A DNA stretch of 64,000 nt from Flavobacterium aquidurense (GTDB lineage: Bacteria > Bacteroidota > Bacteroidia > Flavobacteriales > Flavobacteriaceae). The number at the start of each line of letters is the position of its first letter. Position 1 is the stretch's first letter. The notes under the pieces are model-generated. The model saw only the letters and a list, made by a program, of their open reading frames with translations. It did no database searches and was not told the DNA's origin. This document shows positions 19,103 through 28,206 of the stretch, in pieces. Made by a program: the position numbers and the translations under genes. The stretch is from the NCBI RefSeq assembly GCF_001404985.1, contig NZ_JRLF01000008.1, positions 1 to 64,000 of the forward strand. Direction: 5' to 3'.

Positions 19103-19642
19103 ATGGGAATCATTAAAAAAATTCTGGTTATCCTAATTCTAGTTTTCGCCATCGTATTAATTGGTGCATATTTTATGCCTAAAAAATATTCAGTCGAAAG
19201 AGAAATTACGATCAATAAACCTGTTGACAGTGTTTTTAATTATGTGAAGTATCTAAAAAATCAAAACGATTTTAGCGTTTGGGCTTCTATAGACCCAAAA
19301 ATGAAATCAATTTATAAAGGTACTGACGGAACTGTTGGATCTATAGCTGCGTGGGAAAGTGATGTAAAAGAAGTAGGTGCTGGCGAACAGGAAATTACAA
19401 AAATCACAGAAAACAAACGTATTGATTTTGCCTTGCGTTTCAAAAAACCAATGGAAGATACTGCTGTAGGCTTTATGTCTACAGAAGCTGTTACAGGAAA
19501 TCAGACAAAAGTAAAATGGGGAATTAATGGAGTTATTCCGTACCCAATGAATATCATGCTGCCCATGATGAAAATGGATCAGATGATTGGAAATGATTTA
19601 CAAAAAGGACTGGAGAATCTCAAGAATAAAATGGAAAATTAG
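19103..19642 (+). CDS. SRPBCC (START-like) superfamily protein with N-terminal membrane anchor
   Basis: A 179-aa protein of the polyketide-cyclase/SRPBCC fold. One hydrophobic helix (about 5-25, ILVILILVFAIVLIGAYFM) acts as a signal anchor or uncleaved signal. A helix-grip domain follows: REITINKPVDSVFNYVKYLKN, FSVWASIDPKMKS, TKVKWGINGVIPYP and a C-terminal helix with GNDLQKGLENLKNKM. Members bind small hydrophobic ligands; the ligand is unknown. It is a single gene, with a terminator shared with convergent purC. Confidence 0.85.
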   Translation: MGIIKKILVILILVFAIVLIGAYFMPKKYSVEREITINKPVDSVFNYVKYLKNQNDFSVWASIDPKMKSIYKGTDGTVGSIAAWESDVKEVGAGEQEITKITENKRIDFALRFKKPMEDTAVGFMSTEAVTGNQTKVKWGINGVIPYPMNIMLPMMKMDQMIGNDLQKGLENLKNKMEN

Positions 19643-19656
19643 TTTCCCTTTTGTTT

Positions 19657-19688
19657 AGTGACAGTCACAGTCGCAGTGACAGTTTTTA
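19657..19688. repeat. Short CAGT-type repeat
   Basis: Tandem and partly inverted GTGACAGTCACAGTCGCAG units. The same CAGT/CTCAG vocabulary appears on the other side of purC (20791-20886, 20962-20996) and near 26515-26600, so this is an intergenic simple repeat family. Confidence 0.5.
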
Positions 19689-19699
19689 GTAATCAGTTT

Positions 19700-19743
19700 A
19701 AAAAATAAAATGCCTTGCTTTACAGCAAGGCATTTTATTTTTT
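19700..19743. terminator. 20-bp-stem bidirectional terminator (SRPBCC / purC)
   Basis: Positions 19700-19719 (ending in TGCCTTGCT) are perfectly complementary to 19724-19743 (starting AGCAAGGCA), with a TTAC loop and A/T runs at both ends. It lies between convergent genes, so it can end both transcripts. Confidence 0.9.
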
Positions 19744-19767
19744 AATAGTTCTGTTTAAACCCGAAAA

Positions 19768-20724
19768 TTAATCTCTGTTATTAAGATATTCTAATACGTT
19801 ATTATTAATACGTTCATCGATATTATCAATATCAGCTTTTACGAATTTTTCGCCTAATATATTCTCATATAATTCAATATATCTTTCAGATACAGATTCG
19901 ATATATTCATCTGTCATATCTGGAATTTGTTGTCCGTCTTGCCCCTGAAAACCATTTTCGATCAACCAGCGGCGTACAAATTCTTTAGACAATTGTTTTT
20001 GCTCCTCTCCTTTATCCTGTCTCTCCTGATATCCATCAGCGTAGAAATAACGAGAAGAATCCGGTGTATGAATTTCATCAATTAAAACAATAACACCTTC
20101 TTTGGTTTTACCAAATTCATATTTTGTATCTACTAAAATCAAACCGCGTTCTGCAGCGATTTCAGTACCTCTTTGAAACAAATCACGAGTAAATTTTTCT
20201 AATACAATATAATCTTCTTCAGTAACAATTCCTTTAGACAAAATATCTTCACGAGAAATATCTTCGTCATGAGAACCGTTATCTGCTTTTGTAGTTGGCG
20301 TAATAATTGGTTCCGGAAATTTATCATTTTCCTTTAATCCTTCTGCCATTGTAACACCACATATTTGTCTTTTTCCCGCAGCATATTCACGCGCAGCATG
20401 TCCTGAAACATAACCACGAATTACCATTTCTACTTTAAAAGGCTCACATAAATGTCCTACAGCAACGTTAGGATCCGGAGTTGCAATCAACCAGTTTGGT
20501 ACAATATCTTCTGTTAATTCCATGAATCTTGTGGCAATCTGGTTTAAGATTTGTCCTTTGTACGGAATACCTTTTGGTAAAACCACATCAAAAGCCGAAA
20601 GTCTGTCTGTTGCTACCATTACCAAAAGTTCATCGTTTATGTTGTAAACTTCTCTAACTTTTCCGCGGTAAACTGATTTTTGATCTGGAAAATTAAAATT
20701 TGTAGTTGTGATTGTATTGCTCAT
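19768..20724 (-). CDS. purC: Phosphoribosylaminoimidazole-succinocarboxamide synthase
   Basis: A 318-aa SAICAR synthetase, the ATP-dependent ligase joining CAIR and aspartate in purine synthesis. Hallmarks: [53 protein letters not shown], the SHDEDIS signature and [10 protein letters not shown], with a Glu/Asp pair in [15 protein letters not shown]. The length matches the longer (about 300 aa) bacterial/yeast-like form. It is a cytoplasmic, single-gene unit starting at ATG 20724. Upstream is an unusual CAGT-rich repeat stretch. Confidence 0.96.
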   Translation of the reverse strand: MSNTITTTNFNFPDQKSVYRGKVREVYNINDELLVMVATDRLSAFDVVLPKGIPYKGQILNQIATRFMELTEDIVPNWLIATPDPNVAVGHLCEPFKVEMVIRGYVSGHAAREYAAGKRQICGVTMAEGLKENDKFPEPIITPTTKADNGSHDEDISREDILSKGIVTEEDYIVLEKFTRDLFQRGTEIAAERGLILVDTKYEFGKTKEGVIVLIDEIHTPDSSRYFYADGYQERQDKGEEQKQLSKEFVRRWLIENGFQGQDGQQIPDMTDEYIESVSERYIELYENILGEKFVKADIDNIDERINNNVLEYLNNRD

Positions 20725-20790
20725 TATTGTTTGTTGTGTTGTTTTTTATCCATGCAAATTTAAAACTAATTAAAAGAGCAAGCAAGTTTT

Positions 20791-20886
20791 TCAGTCTCAG
20801 TTTGCAGTCGCAGTCGCGGTATTCAGTCGCAGTTTACAGTTTACAGTCTCGGTGTGCAGTCTCAGTCTCAGTATTCAGTCTCAGTG
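20791..20886. repeat. Imperfect tandem CAGTCTCAGT/CAGTCGCAGT repeats
   Basis: Nearly 100 bp made of variations on CAGTCTCAG, CAGTCGCAG and CAGTTTACAG with about 10-12 bp periodicity. A further trace with inverted units (ACTGAATACTGCCACTGAA) lies at 20962-20996, up to the stop codon of the S9 peptidase gene. It is non-coding and lies upstream of purC. Confidence 0.7.
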
Positions 20887-20996
20887 AAAATCTTTGCGTG
20901 AGCTTTGTTACAGTTTAAAACTTTAACAAAATTACTGTAGTCTTCAAAATATTCTACCAACTGTTTCACACCCAGACTGAATACTGCCACTGAATA

Positions 20997-23345
20997 CTAC
21001 TGTTTCAGAAGCGTCGAATTAAATAAATTCAGAATTCTGCTGTATTCGTCAATCCAGGAATACGTTTCTTTAAATCCGTGTGATTCAACCGGGAAGGAAG
21101 CAAGACTCCAATTTTTCTTTTGCAGTTCTATAAAACGCTGTGATAAGCGAACAATGTCTTTATATTCAACATTATCATCGACCATTCCGTGCAACATTAC
21201 AAGGTTTCCTTTTAGATTATCTGCATAATAAATAGGAGAACTTTTCTTGTAAGCTTCAGGATCTGTTTCCGGGAAATTCAAAATATTTCCTGTATACCCG
21301 TGATTGTAATGTGCCCAATCTGTAACAGAACGCAATGCAGCACCAGATGCAAACTCACCAGGAGTTGTTAACATTCCCATCAAAGTAATAAATCCACCGT
21401 ATGAACCACCATAGATCCCTACTCTATTCGCATCAATTCCGTATTTTTCTACTAAATATTTTTTCCCGTCAAGGTGATCAGATAAATCTTTTCCTCCCAT
21501 AAAACGGTATATTCCAGTTCTAAAATCACGTCCGTAACCATCACTTCCTCTATAATCAATATCCAAAACAGTGTAACCTAAATCAGTCAACATATTATGA
21601 AACATATATTCTCTATAATAGTTGCTCCAGTAATTATGAGCATTTTGTAAATAACCGGCACCGTGAACAAAAATTACAGCAGCTTTGTTTGCGTTTTCTG
21701 CTTTTGGCGTATATAATCTTGCATTTACAGGAGTTCCGTCTTGCGCTTTAAATGTAATTACTTCCGGTTCTCTCCATTTATAGCTTTTGAAACTTTCAGA
21801 AACTGAAGAGGAAATTTGTTGTAGTGTTGCATTCTTTTTATTATCGGCAATATAAAAATCCCATGGAATATTTTTATATGAATAACGTACTAAAAGTGAT
21901 TTTTCATCTGGAGAAACGACAACTTCATGCGCTCCGTCTTTTGTTAAAATTGGTTCTAAAACGCCACCGGTTGTAGCAAGTTTATAAAAATTTCTGTTTC
22001 CGGGATGTGTTGTATTTGTAGTTAAGTAGAATGTTTTTTTATCTTTTGATAAAGTGACATCACGAACTTCCCAATTTCCGCTTGTTAATTGTGTTTTGTT
22101 ACCTGATTTTAAATTATAAGTATATAAATGTGAATATCCTGTAGTTTCAGACTGGAAATAGATAGTTTCGTTGTCTGCCAGAAAACAAAGAGTTCCTGAA
22201 TCAAAAGAATACGACGGAATTCCGGGACCTGCAATCCAGGCATCATCATGCTGATGTTCGATTTCTTTAAATGTTCCGTTTTCAAGGTTTAAGCTTACCA
22301 ACCATCTTTCTTTATTATCCTGGCTTCTGATTTCGACTATTCCCAAAGATCCATCTTCATTATAAACCGGAGCCTGAGCTACAATCAGCTTATCTTCTTT
22401 AGCTTTACTTTTTAAATTTTCATAATCATCGTAGTATTTTGGTGCGTCCTGAATATGACTTAAAGTCGAAAAATTAACAAAGTAAACAGTATCTTTTGCA
22501 ACAGAATAAATTCCGAATTTGGTTTTTACAAAATTTGCTGTAGAAACTTTGGTTTTTGTATCCGGAGTCTGATTATAACCATCATCAGTTATAAAAACTT
22601 CCATTTTTTCCTTCTTTACATCTGATTCTTCTACTAAACTAAAAGTTGCAAAATTTCCGTTTGGATTTGCTTTTAGATTATAGAAGTTATCTTTTCCATA
22701 AAAATATTCTTTAGCAAAATCAGATTTAACAGCTTTGCTTTTAGCCAGATTCCATTGTTTTTTAGCTTCTTTATCTTTTATAAATTGAAACAATTCTTTC
22801 TGTTGTGTTTTTAAAAAAGAATCTTTTTCAGGAGTTTTTTCTTTCTTAACGCCTTTATTAAAATTTGTAATCTGTAGAACTGTTCCTTCTTTAGCATTGT
22901 ATTTGAAGATATTATCGTTTTGCTCAAAGAAGAGTATTCCGGCATCTTTTCCTAATTCAAGATTTGTAATTGGAGTGCTTTGCTGCATGATTTTTTTAAC
23001 AGATTTTGTAGTTATGCTATAAGAATACAAAGCTCCTTTATCTGTATAATAAACAATATCTGAATTTGTTTTTCTTTTAAAATCAAGTTTAGAAAAAGCA
23101 GCTTCTTTAGGTTCAACCAAAATAGGTTTTACTGCTCCTTTTTGCCATGAATAGGTATTTGCGCCTAAATCATCTGTAGGATTCCATTCAAAATAAACCT
23201 TTTTACCATCCAGAGACCAGCGTCCGTTTGTGGGTTGATTGCCAATAAAAGATTCGCCTTTCATTATTTCTTCTAATTTCAATGTTTGGCTTTTGCCCGA
23301 AATTGAAAAAATTAAAAAGGCAAGGATAAAAATGTTTTTTGTCAT
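20997..23345 (-). CDS. Secreted S9 family prolyl oligopeptidase (DPP IV-like)
   Basis: A 782-aa exopeptidase. ATG 23345 is chosen because it begins a signal peptide (MTKNIFILAFLIFSISGKSQ); the frame extends to a TTG at 23369. The N-terminal two thirds form a beta-propeller (DPPIV_N-like: RWSLDGKKVYFEWN, ETIYFQSETTGYSHLYTYN). The C-terminal alpha/beta hydrolase has the nucleophile in GGSYGGFITLMG, Asp in MLHGMVDDNVEY and His in PVESHGFKE. Such enzymes remove dipeptides, often after Pro or Ala, from peptides in the periplasm. It is monocistronic. A CAGT-type repeat touches its 3' end. Confidence 0.93.
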   Translation of the reverse strand: MTKNIFILAFLIFSISGKSQTLKLEEIMKGESFIGNQPTNGRWSLDGKKVYFEWNPTDDLGANTYSWQKGAVKPILVEPKEAAFSKLDFKRKTNSDIVYYTDKGALYSYSITTKSVKKIMQQSTPITNLELGKDAGILFFEQNDNIFKYNAKEGTVLQITNFNKGVKKEKTPEKDSFLKTQQKELFQFIKDKEAKKQWNLAKSKAVKSDFAKEYFYGKDNFYNLKANPNGNFATFSLVEESDVKKEKMEVFITDDGYNQTPDTKTKVSTANFVKTKFGIYSVAKDTVYFVNFSTLSHIQDAPKYYDDYENLKSKAKEDKLIVAQAPVYNEDGSLGIVEIRSQDNKERWLVSLNLENGTFKEIEHQHDDAWIAGPGIPSYSFDSGTLCFLADNETIYFQSETTGYSHLYTYNLKSGNKTQLTSGNWEVRDVTLSKDKKTFYLTTNTTHPGNRNFYKLATTGGVLEPILTKDGAHEVVVSPDEKSLLVRYSYKNIPWDFYIADNKKNATLQQISSSVSESFKSYKWREPEVITFKAQDGTPVNARLYTPKAENANKAAVIFVHGAGYLQNAHNYWSNYYREYMFHNMLTDLGYTVLDIDYRGSDGYGRDFRTGIYRFMGGKDLSDHLDGKKYLVEKYGIDANRVGIYGGSYGGFITLMGMLTTPGEFASGAALRSVTDWAHYNHGYTGNILNFPETDPEAYKKSSPIYYADNLKGNLVMLHGMVDDNVEYKDIVRLSQRFIELQKKNWSLASFPVESHGFKETYSWIDEYSRILNLFNSTLLKQ

Positions 23346-23444
23346 GGTATTAGTTTTTTGAGAAAACAAAAATACACTTTGAAAATTATTAAAAAAATGT
23401 TTTTATCAATTGCTTGCGAAATTCTTTGCATTATATGCATTCAA

Positions 23445-23478
23445 CAAAAAAAATCCTTGAAGAAATATCTCCAAGGAT
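23445..23478 (-). terminator. Terminator of the HAD hydrolase gene
   Basis: ATCCTTG (23453-23459) and CAAGGAT (23472-23478) form the stem; on the minus strand the stem is followed by eight T residues. It is 62 bp past the HAD stop. Confidence 0.8.
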
Positions 23479-23539
23479 CTAATTTTTATTAAAAGTCTAA
23501 AATTCTAATTTTAAAACACTAAAATTTATATCGTTTTAA

Positions 23540-24370
23540 TTAACTCGAAGCTAATTCTTTATTTAAAATTTTTGAGGCAATATATCTTGCTACACCATCT
23601 TCGGCATTTGTTTTTATTACTTCTAAGTTTGGCAAAGTTTCTTTTAATAAAGCAGGTGCATTGCCCATAATCAGCCCTTTTCCTGATGCAGATAACATTT
23701 GAACATCATTAAAACCATCTCCAAAAGAAACCGCTTCATCAAGAGTAAAACCTTCTCTTTCTAATACTTGCTCAATTGAAACTGCTTTATCGATAGATTT
23801 ATCCATAAACTCTAAACAAGTTGGGAGGCTAAAAGCATGATGCAAATGTTCTGAAGAATTGGCCAATACAGCATCTTTTAATTTTACTAATTTTTCGTGA
23901 TTATCACACGAGAAGAAAATTTTAATAGCACCAAAATCTTCCAGTGTTTTATAATCTACCAATTCAGGATGATATTTTAAATCAGCTTGGAAAGCATTCA
24001 GTTTTTCACTCCATTTATTGGTTTGCCAAACATTTTCCTTGAATAAAACTACAGTGATTTCAGGATCTATTTCAACATTTAATGCTGCTTTTACAACATC
24101 ACTATCTAAATTAAATGAAAATAATTCTTCTTTTTCAGGTGAGTGAATTCTGGCTCCGTTTGAGCTTACCAGATAAACCGGGACCTTAAGTGTTTCGATA
24201 ATGGCCATTGCATCAAGATGATGACGGCCTGTGGCAACAACAATAAGATAATTTTGATTGTGAAGTTCCTGAAAAATTGATTTGGTATAATCTGATATTC
24301 TATGCTGTGGGTTGAGCAAAGTTCCGTCAAGGTCGCTTACTACAACTTTTATATTTTTAAGTTTTGTCAT
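23540..24370 (-). CDS. Cof-type HAD-IIB phosphatase
   Basis: A 276-aa HAD superfamily hydrolase. Motif I is VVSDLDGTLLNP with the nucleophile Asp; motif II is VVATGRHHLDA; motif III Lys is in FMDKSIDKAVSI; motif IV is VSFGDGFNDVQML. The cap between motifs II and III is the C2B type. Relatives dephosphorylate sugar phosphates, nucleotides or vitamin B6 phosphate; the substrate cannot be read from sequence. ATG 24370 (MTKLKNIKVVV) is preferred to the TTG four codons upstream. Confidence 0.92.
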   Translation of the reverse strand: MTKLKNIKVVVSDLDGTLLNPQHRISDYTKSIFQELHNQNYLIVVATGRHHLDAMAIIETLKVPVYLVSSNGARIHSPEKEELFSFNLDSDVVKAALNVEIDPEITVVLFKENVWQTNKWSEKLNAFQADLKYHPELVDYKTLEDFGAIKIFFSCDNHEKLVKLKDAVLANSSEHLHHAFSLPTCLEFMDKSIDKAVSIEQVLEREGFTLDEAVSFGDGFNDVQMLSASGKGLIMGNAPALLKETLPNLEVIKTNAEDGVARYIASKILNKELASS

Positions 24371-24509
24371 ATTAAAGATCAAGTATTTATGATATGCAAA
24401 TTTAAGGTTTTACCTCAAGCAGAACAAAGATAAACATGCTTTAAACCCTATATTATAGTAAGTTTATTATTTATTTAACTATTTCATCAAATACTGAATT
24501 TTAAACAAT

Positions 24510-24872
24510 TTAAACTTTAATAATTCCTGATTTATACAAATTCAAAGCTTTCTGAAGAATGTCCTCTATTTTTTTCACATCAAAATCTTCTTTACTATCC
24601 AGCATCATAATTTTCATTCGTGAACGATTTTCCTGAATCAAAAAAGGTTCATCAAAATGTTTTCCTTCAACAATACCAATATAGGGTTGTTTCGTTTTTT
24701 TATGAATCCATAAATAGCAGAACATTTTTTGTTTATAACAAAAAAATGGCATTCCGTATTTTAGGACATTTGTAATGTCTGGGTCATGTTTTAGAATAAT
24801 TTCTTTCAAGGCAAGAAATATTCCTTTTATAGGTTCTTCTTGTTTTAGGTAGAAATCATCTAGTTGTTTCAT
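24510..24872 (-). CDS. DUF1801 domain protein
   Basis: A 120-aa small cytoplasmic protein. Family features: LDDFYLKQEEPIKGIFLALKE, the conserved KYGMPFF motif, and a KQPYIGIVEGKHF beta-strand stretch. DUF1801 proteins are widespread and uncharacterised, related in fold to the frataxin/YdhG group. Its ATG overlaps the TGA of the preceding lipoprotein gene (ATGA), implying translational coupling. Confidence 0.85.
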   Translation of the reverse strand: MKQLDDFYLKQEEPIKGIFLALKEIILKHDPDITNVLKYGMPFFCYKQKMFCYLWIHKKTKQPYIGIVEGKHFDEPFLIQENRSRMKIMMLDSKEDFDVKKIEDILQKALNLYKSGIIKV

Positions 24873-25354
24873 TTTTTAATCTTTGGAGTTCTGGCAAAAA
24901 TAATTTTTAATGTATCAGGACATTTTGAACTTGATTTAAGTTTATAAATTAATGAATCATTTTTTATATAAAATTTTTCTTTTGAAAATATTGCAAAAGA
25001 AGCATTATTTCTTGGGTCACAATTTGGAATTGTTAGAATATCTTTTCTATTATTTTCTTCATAAAAAATGCATTCAACGAACGGAAACATTTTATAGCAT
25101 GTATCACTAGTTGTACTATTTAATTCTATCGAATCACCAATTATTTTCCAATTCCCTTTAGAAACAACTCTCCAATCACAACCTGCACTTTTATAATAAA
25201 AAGAACTATCTTTTTTAATTACAATACTTGATTTTCCTGGAATAATATATTCTGTATCATGCCAAGTCCCAACAAATTTACTGAGAGGAATTTCTGATTT
25301 TCTACATGAAATAAAACAGATAACTAATACGAAAGCCAATATTCTAATTTTCAT
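24869..25354 (-). CDS. Putative lipoprotein with lipocalin-like fold
   Basis: A 161-aa unrecognised protein. The lipobox is CFISC (Cys near 17), so it should be lipid-anchored. After it comes a pattern common to small lipocalin-like Bacteroidota lipoproteins: FVGTWHDTEY, then alternating beta strands (SSIVIKKDSSFYYKS, GNWKIIGDSIELNS). Four further Cys residues (GCDW, DTCYK, VECIF, PNCDP) may form disulfides. No function is proposed. It overlaps the DUF1801 gene by 4 bp. Confidence 0.7.
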   Translation of the reverse strand: MKIRILAFVLVICFISCRKSEIPLSKFVGTWHDTEYIIPGKSSIVIKKDSSFYYKSAGCDWRVVSKGNWKIIGDSIELNSTTSDTCYKMFPFVECIFYEENNRKDILTIPNCDPRNNASFAIFSKEKFYIKNDSLIYKLKSSSKCPDTLKIIFARTPKIKK

Positions 25355-25499
25355 TTAATTGCTTTTTAGAGCTTTATCAAAAAAAATATTCGTTTTACAC
25401 ATTCCTTATAAAAGATATGTATAAAACGAATATTATTAAACATCAAAACACACTTCACGATTTACATTTGACATTTCACAAAAAAATCATTTCACAAAA

Positions 25500-26450
25500 T
25501 TAATCGTGATTTTCTATTTGTTTATAAGCATCAATTACCTTTTTTACTAATCTGTGACGTACGATATCTTTATCATCCAGATAAATAATACCAATTCCGT
25601 CAACATCTTTCAAAACCAAAATAGCTTCTTTAAGTCCGGAAATAGTTCTGCGTGGTAAATCGACCTGTCCGGGATCGCCTGTAATCATGAATTTGGCATT
25701 TTTTCCCATACGGGTCAAAAACATTTTCATTTGCGAATGTGTTGTATTCTGTGCTTCATCCAGAATTACAAAGGCATTATCAAGCGTACGTCCACGCATA
25801 AATGCCAATGGCGCAATTTGTATAATCCCTTTTAAAATGTAATCTTCGAGCTTTTCGTTTGGCAGCATATCGCGCAAAGCATCATAAAGAGGCTGCATAT
25901 ACGGATCCAGTTTTTCTTTCATATCTCCGGGTAAAAAACCAAGATTTTCTCCTGCTTCTACCGCCGGACGCGTTAATATGATCCTTTTTACTTCTTTGTC
26001 TTTAAGCGCTTTTACAGCCATTGCTACACCTGTATACGTTTTTCCTGTTCCGGCCGGACCAACAGCAAATACCATATCATTTTTCTTGATGGTATCTACA
26101 AGTAACTGCTGGTTAGGCGTCATGGCTTTAATTAATTTACCGCCAACACCATGAACTAATATTTTGTCATGATCATATGATTTTTTTTCATCCTGACCAT
26201 CACTCATAATTACGCGTTCAATTACATTATCATCAATGTTGTTGTATCGGGTAAAATGAAGCATAAGCCTCTGAAATCTTTTTTCGAATTCATCTAAAAC
26301 TTCTTTTTCGCCAAATGCTTTCAAAGTGGTACCTCTCGCTACGATTTTAAGCTTTGGGTAATACTTTTTAATTATTTCAAGATGAGTGTCTTGAGCGCCC
26401 CAAAAGTCTTTTGGAGCGATGTCTATGAGCTCGATAATTCTTTCGTTCAA
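25500..26450 (-). CDS. phoH: PhoH family ATPase
   Basis: A 316-aa cytoplasmic P-loop ATPase. An N-terminal KH-like segment (about 20-60) precedes Walker A VGPAGTGKTYTGVAMA (about 131) and Walker B FVILDEAQNTT (about 230); RTISGLKEA is also typical. PhoH-like proteins are linked to RNA metabolism, often next to the endonuclease YbeY; that partner is not here. The start is a TTG at 26450: the only in-frame ATGs are far inside the domain, and the N-terminal MNERIIELIDIAPK matches flavobacterial homologues as I recall them. It is divergent from the SAM hydrolase-like gene. Confidence 0.93.
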   Translation of the reverse strand: MNERIIELIDIAPKDFWGAQDTHLEIIKKYYPKLKIVARGTTLKAFGEKEVLDEFEKRFQRLMLHFTRYNNIDDNVIERVIMSDGQDEKKSYDHDKILVHGVGGKLIKAMTPNQQLLVDTIKKNDMVFAVGPAGTGKTYTGVAMAVKALKDKEVKRIILTRPAVEAGENLGFLPGDMKEKLDPYMQPLYDALRDMLPNEKLEDYILKGIIQIAPLAFMRGRTLDNAFVILDEAQNTTHSQMKMFLTRMGKNAKFMITGDPGQVDLPRRTISGLKEAILVLKDVDGIGIIYLDDKDIVRHRLVKKVIDAYKQIENHD

Positions 26451-26721
26451 ATGAGTTAATTTTAAATTAAAAATAAATCAGTTTTATAATCTGTGGTTGT
26501 CGGGTGTTTGTTTTAAAAAGTCGCAGTTTTTAATCTCTGTCACAGTTTTAAAATCATTTTTGTTAAAATACTGAAAACTGAAACTGAAAACTAAGACACT
26601 ATATATTTTATCGCAATTTGTCTTTTCTTTCTTTCAATTTGCATTTACTATTATTAGCTTTGCATTTCTCAAATTTAATGAAAATTAGATTTAAATACTA
26701 CCAATAGTTATAAACAAAATT

Positions 26722-27549
26722 ATGTCAATAATTACCCTCACTACCGATTACGGCTTAAAAGACCACTTTGTTGGTTCTCTAAAGGGTAAAATATTATCTG
26801 AGTATCCGGAGGCTGCAATTATTGACATTTCGCATGATATTGATCCATTTAACACAGCAGAAGCAAGTTACATTCTGGGAGCATCGTATTTAAGTTTCCC
26901 AAAAGGGACCGTACACTTAATTGGTGTAGATATTGAACGCAATAAAGAAAATCAGCATATTGCCATGCAATGGAATGATCATTACTTTATATGTGCTGAT
27001 AATGGGATCTTAAGTATGCTTACGCAGAAGATTGTTCCGCAAAAAATTGTTGCGATTAATATACATGATCGTTTTCCGAGCGAATCAAGTGATTTAGATA
27101 TTTTTATTCAGGTTGCCTGTCACATTTCCAAAGGCGGCTTATTGAATGTTATTGGAAAAGAAATTACAGAAATAAAGCAAATCACAGAATTGCAGCCTGT
27201 AGTGTCGAACGACGGAAACTCTATAAAAGGATATGTAATTTACATTGATCATTTTGGAAACGTTGTAACTAATATTTCCAAAAGACAGTTTCTGGAAATA
27301 GCAAAAGGACGTCCTTATGAGATTGTAATGAAACCGAAAAGTATCAAGACAATTTTACCTAATTATTCTGCAATTGCGACTTCAGATAAATACCCAATCA
27401 AAACCTATGAAGGTGAAAAACTAGCCATTTTTAACGAAGCCGGATTTCTTGAAATTGCCATTTTCAGAAGTAATCCTTCAAAAGTAGGTTCTGCAAATAG
27501 TTTGTTAGGATTGAATTATCGCGATGTGATTACGATAAAGTTTAATTAA
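26722..27549 (+). CDS. SAM hydrolase / SAM-hydroxide adenosyltransferase family protein (DUF62)
   Basis: A 275-aa protein of the family that includes fluorinase and chlorinase. Housekeeping members hydrolyse S-adenosylmethionine to adenosine and methionine. Features: N-terminal LTTDYGLKDHFVGSLKG with the SAM-binding Asp, IDISHDIDPFNTAEA, the HLIGVDI strand, ICADNGILSML and the C-terminal domain with IYIDHFGNVVTNI and AIFNEAGFLEIAI. The fluorinase-specific loop is not apparent, so hydrolase activity is likelier than halogenation. On the plus strand TAGCTTTG (26655-26662), a TAnnTTTG box, is a candidate -7 element. Downstream is a nested palindromic repeat. Confidence 0.9.
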   Translation: MSIITLTTDYGLKDHFVGSLKGKILSEYPEAAIIDISHDIDPFNTAEASYILGASYLSFPKGTVHLIGVDIERNKENQHIAMQWNDHYFICADNGILSMLTQKIVPQKIVAINIHDRFPSESSDLDIFIQVACHISKGGLLNVIGKEITEIKQITELQPVVSNDGNSIKGYVIYIDHFGNVVTNISKRQFLEIAKGRPYEIVMKPKSIKTILPNYSAIATSDKYPIKTYEGEKLAIFNEAGFLEIAIFRSNPSKVGSANSLLGLNYRDVITIKFN

Positions 27550-27550
27550 T

Positions 27551-27879
27551 ATTTTAGATTTTAGATTGCAGATTTTAGATTTTTGAAATGCCTGAAAAAC
27601 GATATGCTGATTAGCGGATTTTCGACTTTTTTGTCATTTCGTTCGATCGAAGGGAGAAATCACACTCGTAACTCGACAAAGATTGGCGATTTTAATTGCG
27701 GAGCTTCTAGTGTGATTTCTCCCTTCGATCGAAATGACAAACCAGAATAAAATAAAAAAATAAGCTTTTCATAATATTTTAAATTTTCCTAAAAAGAACA
27801 ATCAAAATTGGTATTTTTGCGCACCTGTAAGCTTTTAGACATTTCAAAAATCTAAAATCTGCAATCTAAAATCTAAAAT
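27551..27879. repeat. Nested inverted-repeat element (40-bp perfect outer arms, REP-like inner arms)
   Basis: Positions 27551-27590 are the exact reverse complement of 27840-27879 (40 bp, made of TTTTAGA-type units around GATTGCAGATT). Inside, a second inverted repeat, 27632-27665 against about 27708-27737, has the core CGATCGAAGGGAGAAATCAC; the left arm carries 4 extra bases (TTCG). The inner pair resembles flavobacterial REP-like palindromes. No open frame is inside. The right outer arm ends 13 bp before the next gene's ATG. Confidence 0.85.
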
Positions 27880-27892
27880 CTAAAATTGAAAT

Positions 27893-28189
27893 ATGTTTGT
27901 TCGAATAGTAAAAATGAGTTTTCACGAAGAAAAAATTCCTGATTTTCTGGAAAATTTTGAAACCGTGAAAGACAAAATACGAAATGCAGAAGGAAATCGT
28001 TTTTTAGAATTGTATCAGGATAAAAATAACAAGTGCATATTTTTTACCTACAGCTATTGGGCAACCGAACAAGATTTAGAAAATTACAGACAATCTGAAC
28101 TTTTTAATAGTGTTTGGAGTTTTACAAAAAAACTCTTCAATGCAAAACCGGAAGCGTGGAGTGTGGATAAATTGGTTTCTTTGCTTTAA
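27893..28189 (+). CDS. Antibiotic biosynthesis monooxygenase (ABM)-fold protein
   Basis: A 98-aa dimeric alpha-beta barrel protein. The ABM pattern is visible: FVRIVKMSFHEEKIPDFLENF, then IRNAEGNRFLELYQDKNN, then IFFTYSYWATEQDLENYRQS and a Trp-containing C-terminal helix. Related proteins are small quinol monooxygenases or haem-degrading enzymes; despite the family name there is no link to antibiotic synthesis here. The ATG directly follows the repeat element, so its promoter must lie in or before that repeat; GTATTTTTGCGC at 27811-27822 contains a TAnnTTTG box. Confidence 0.85.
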   Translation: MFVRIVKMSFHEEKIPDFLENFETVKDKIRNAEGNRFLELYQDKNNKCIFFTYSYWATEQDLENYRQSELFNSVWSFTKKLFNAKPEAWSVDKLVSLL

Positions 28190-28206
28190 AATTATAAAAA
28201 TTAATA

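Noticed and set aside
26722..27549. Fluorinase or chlorinase
   Set aside because: Family match is real, but the fluorinase-specific loop is not seen; the hydrolase role is far commoner.
27551..27879. CRISPR array or complete insertion sequence
   Set aside because: Arms are inverted, not direct repeats with spacers, and there is no transposase frame.
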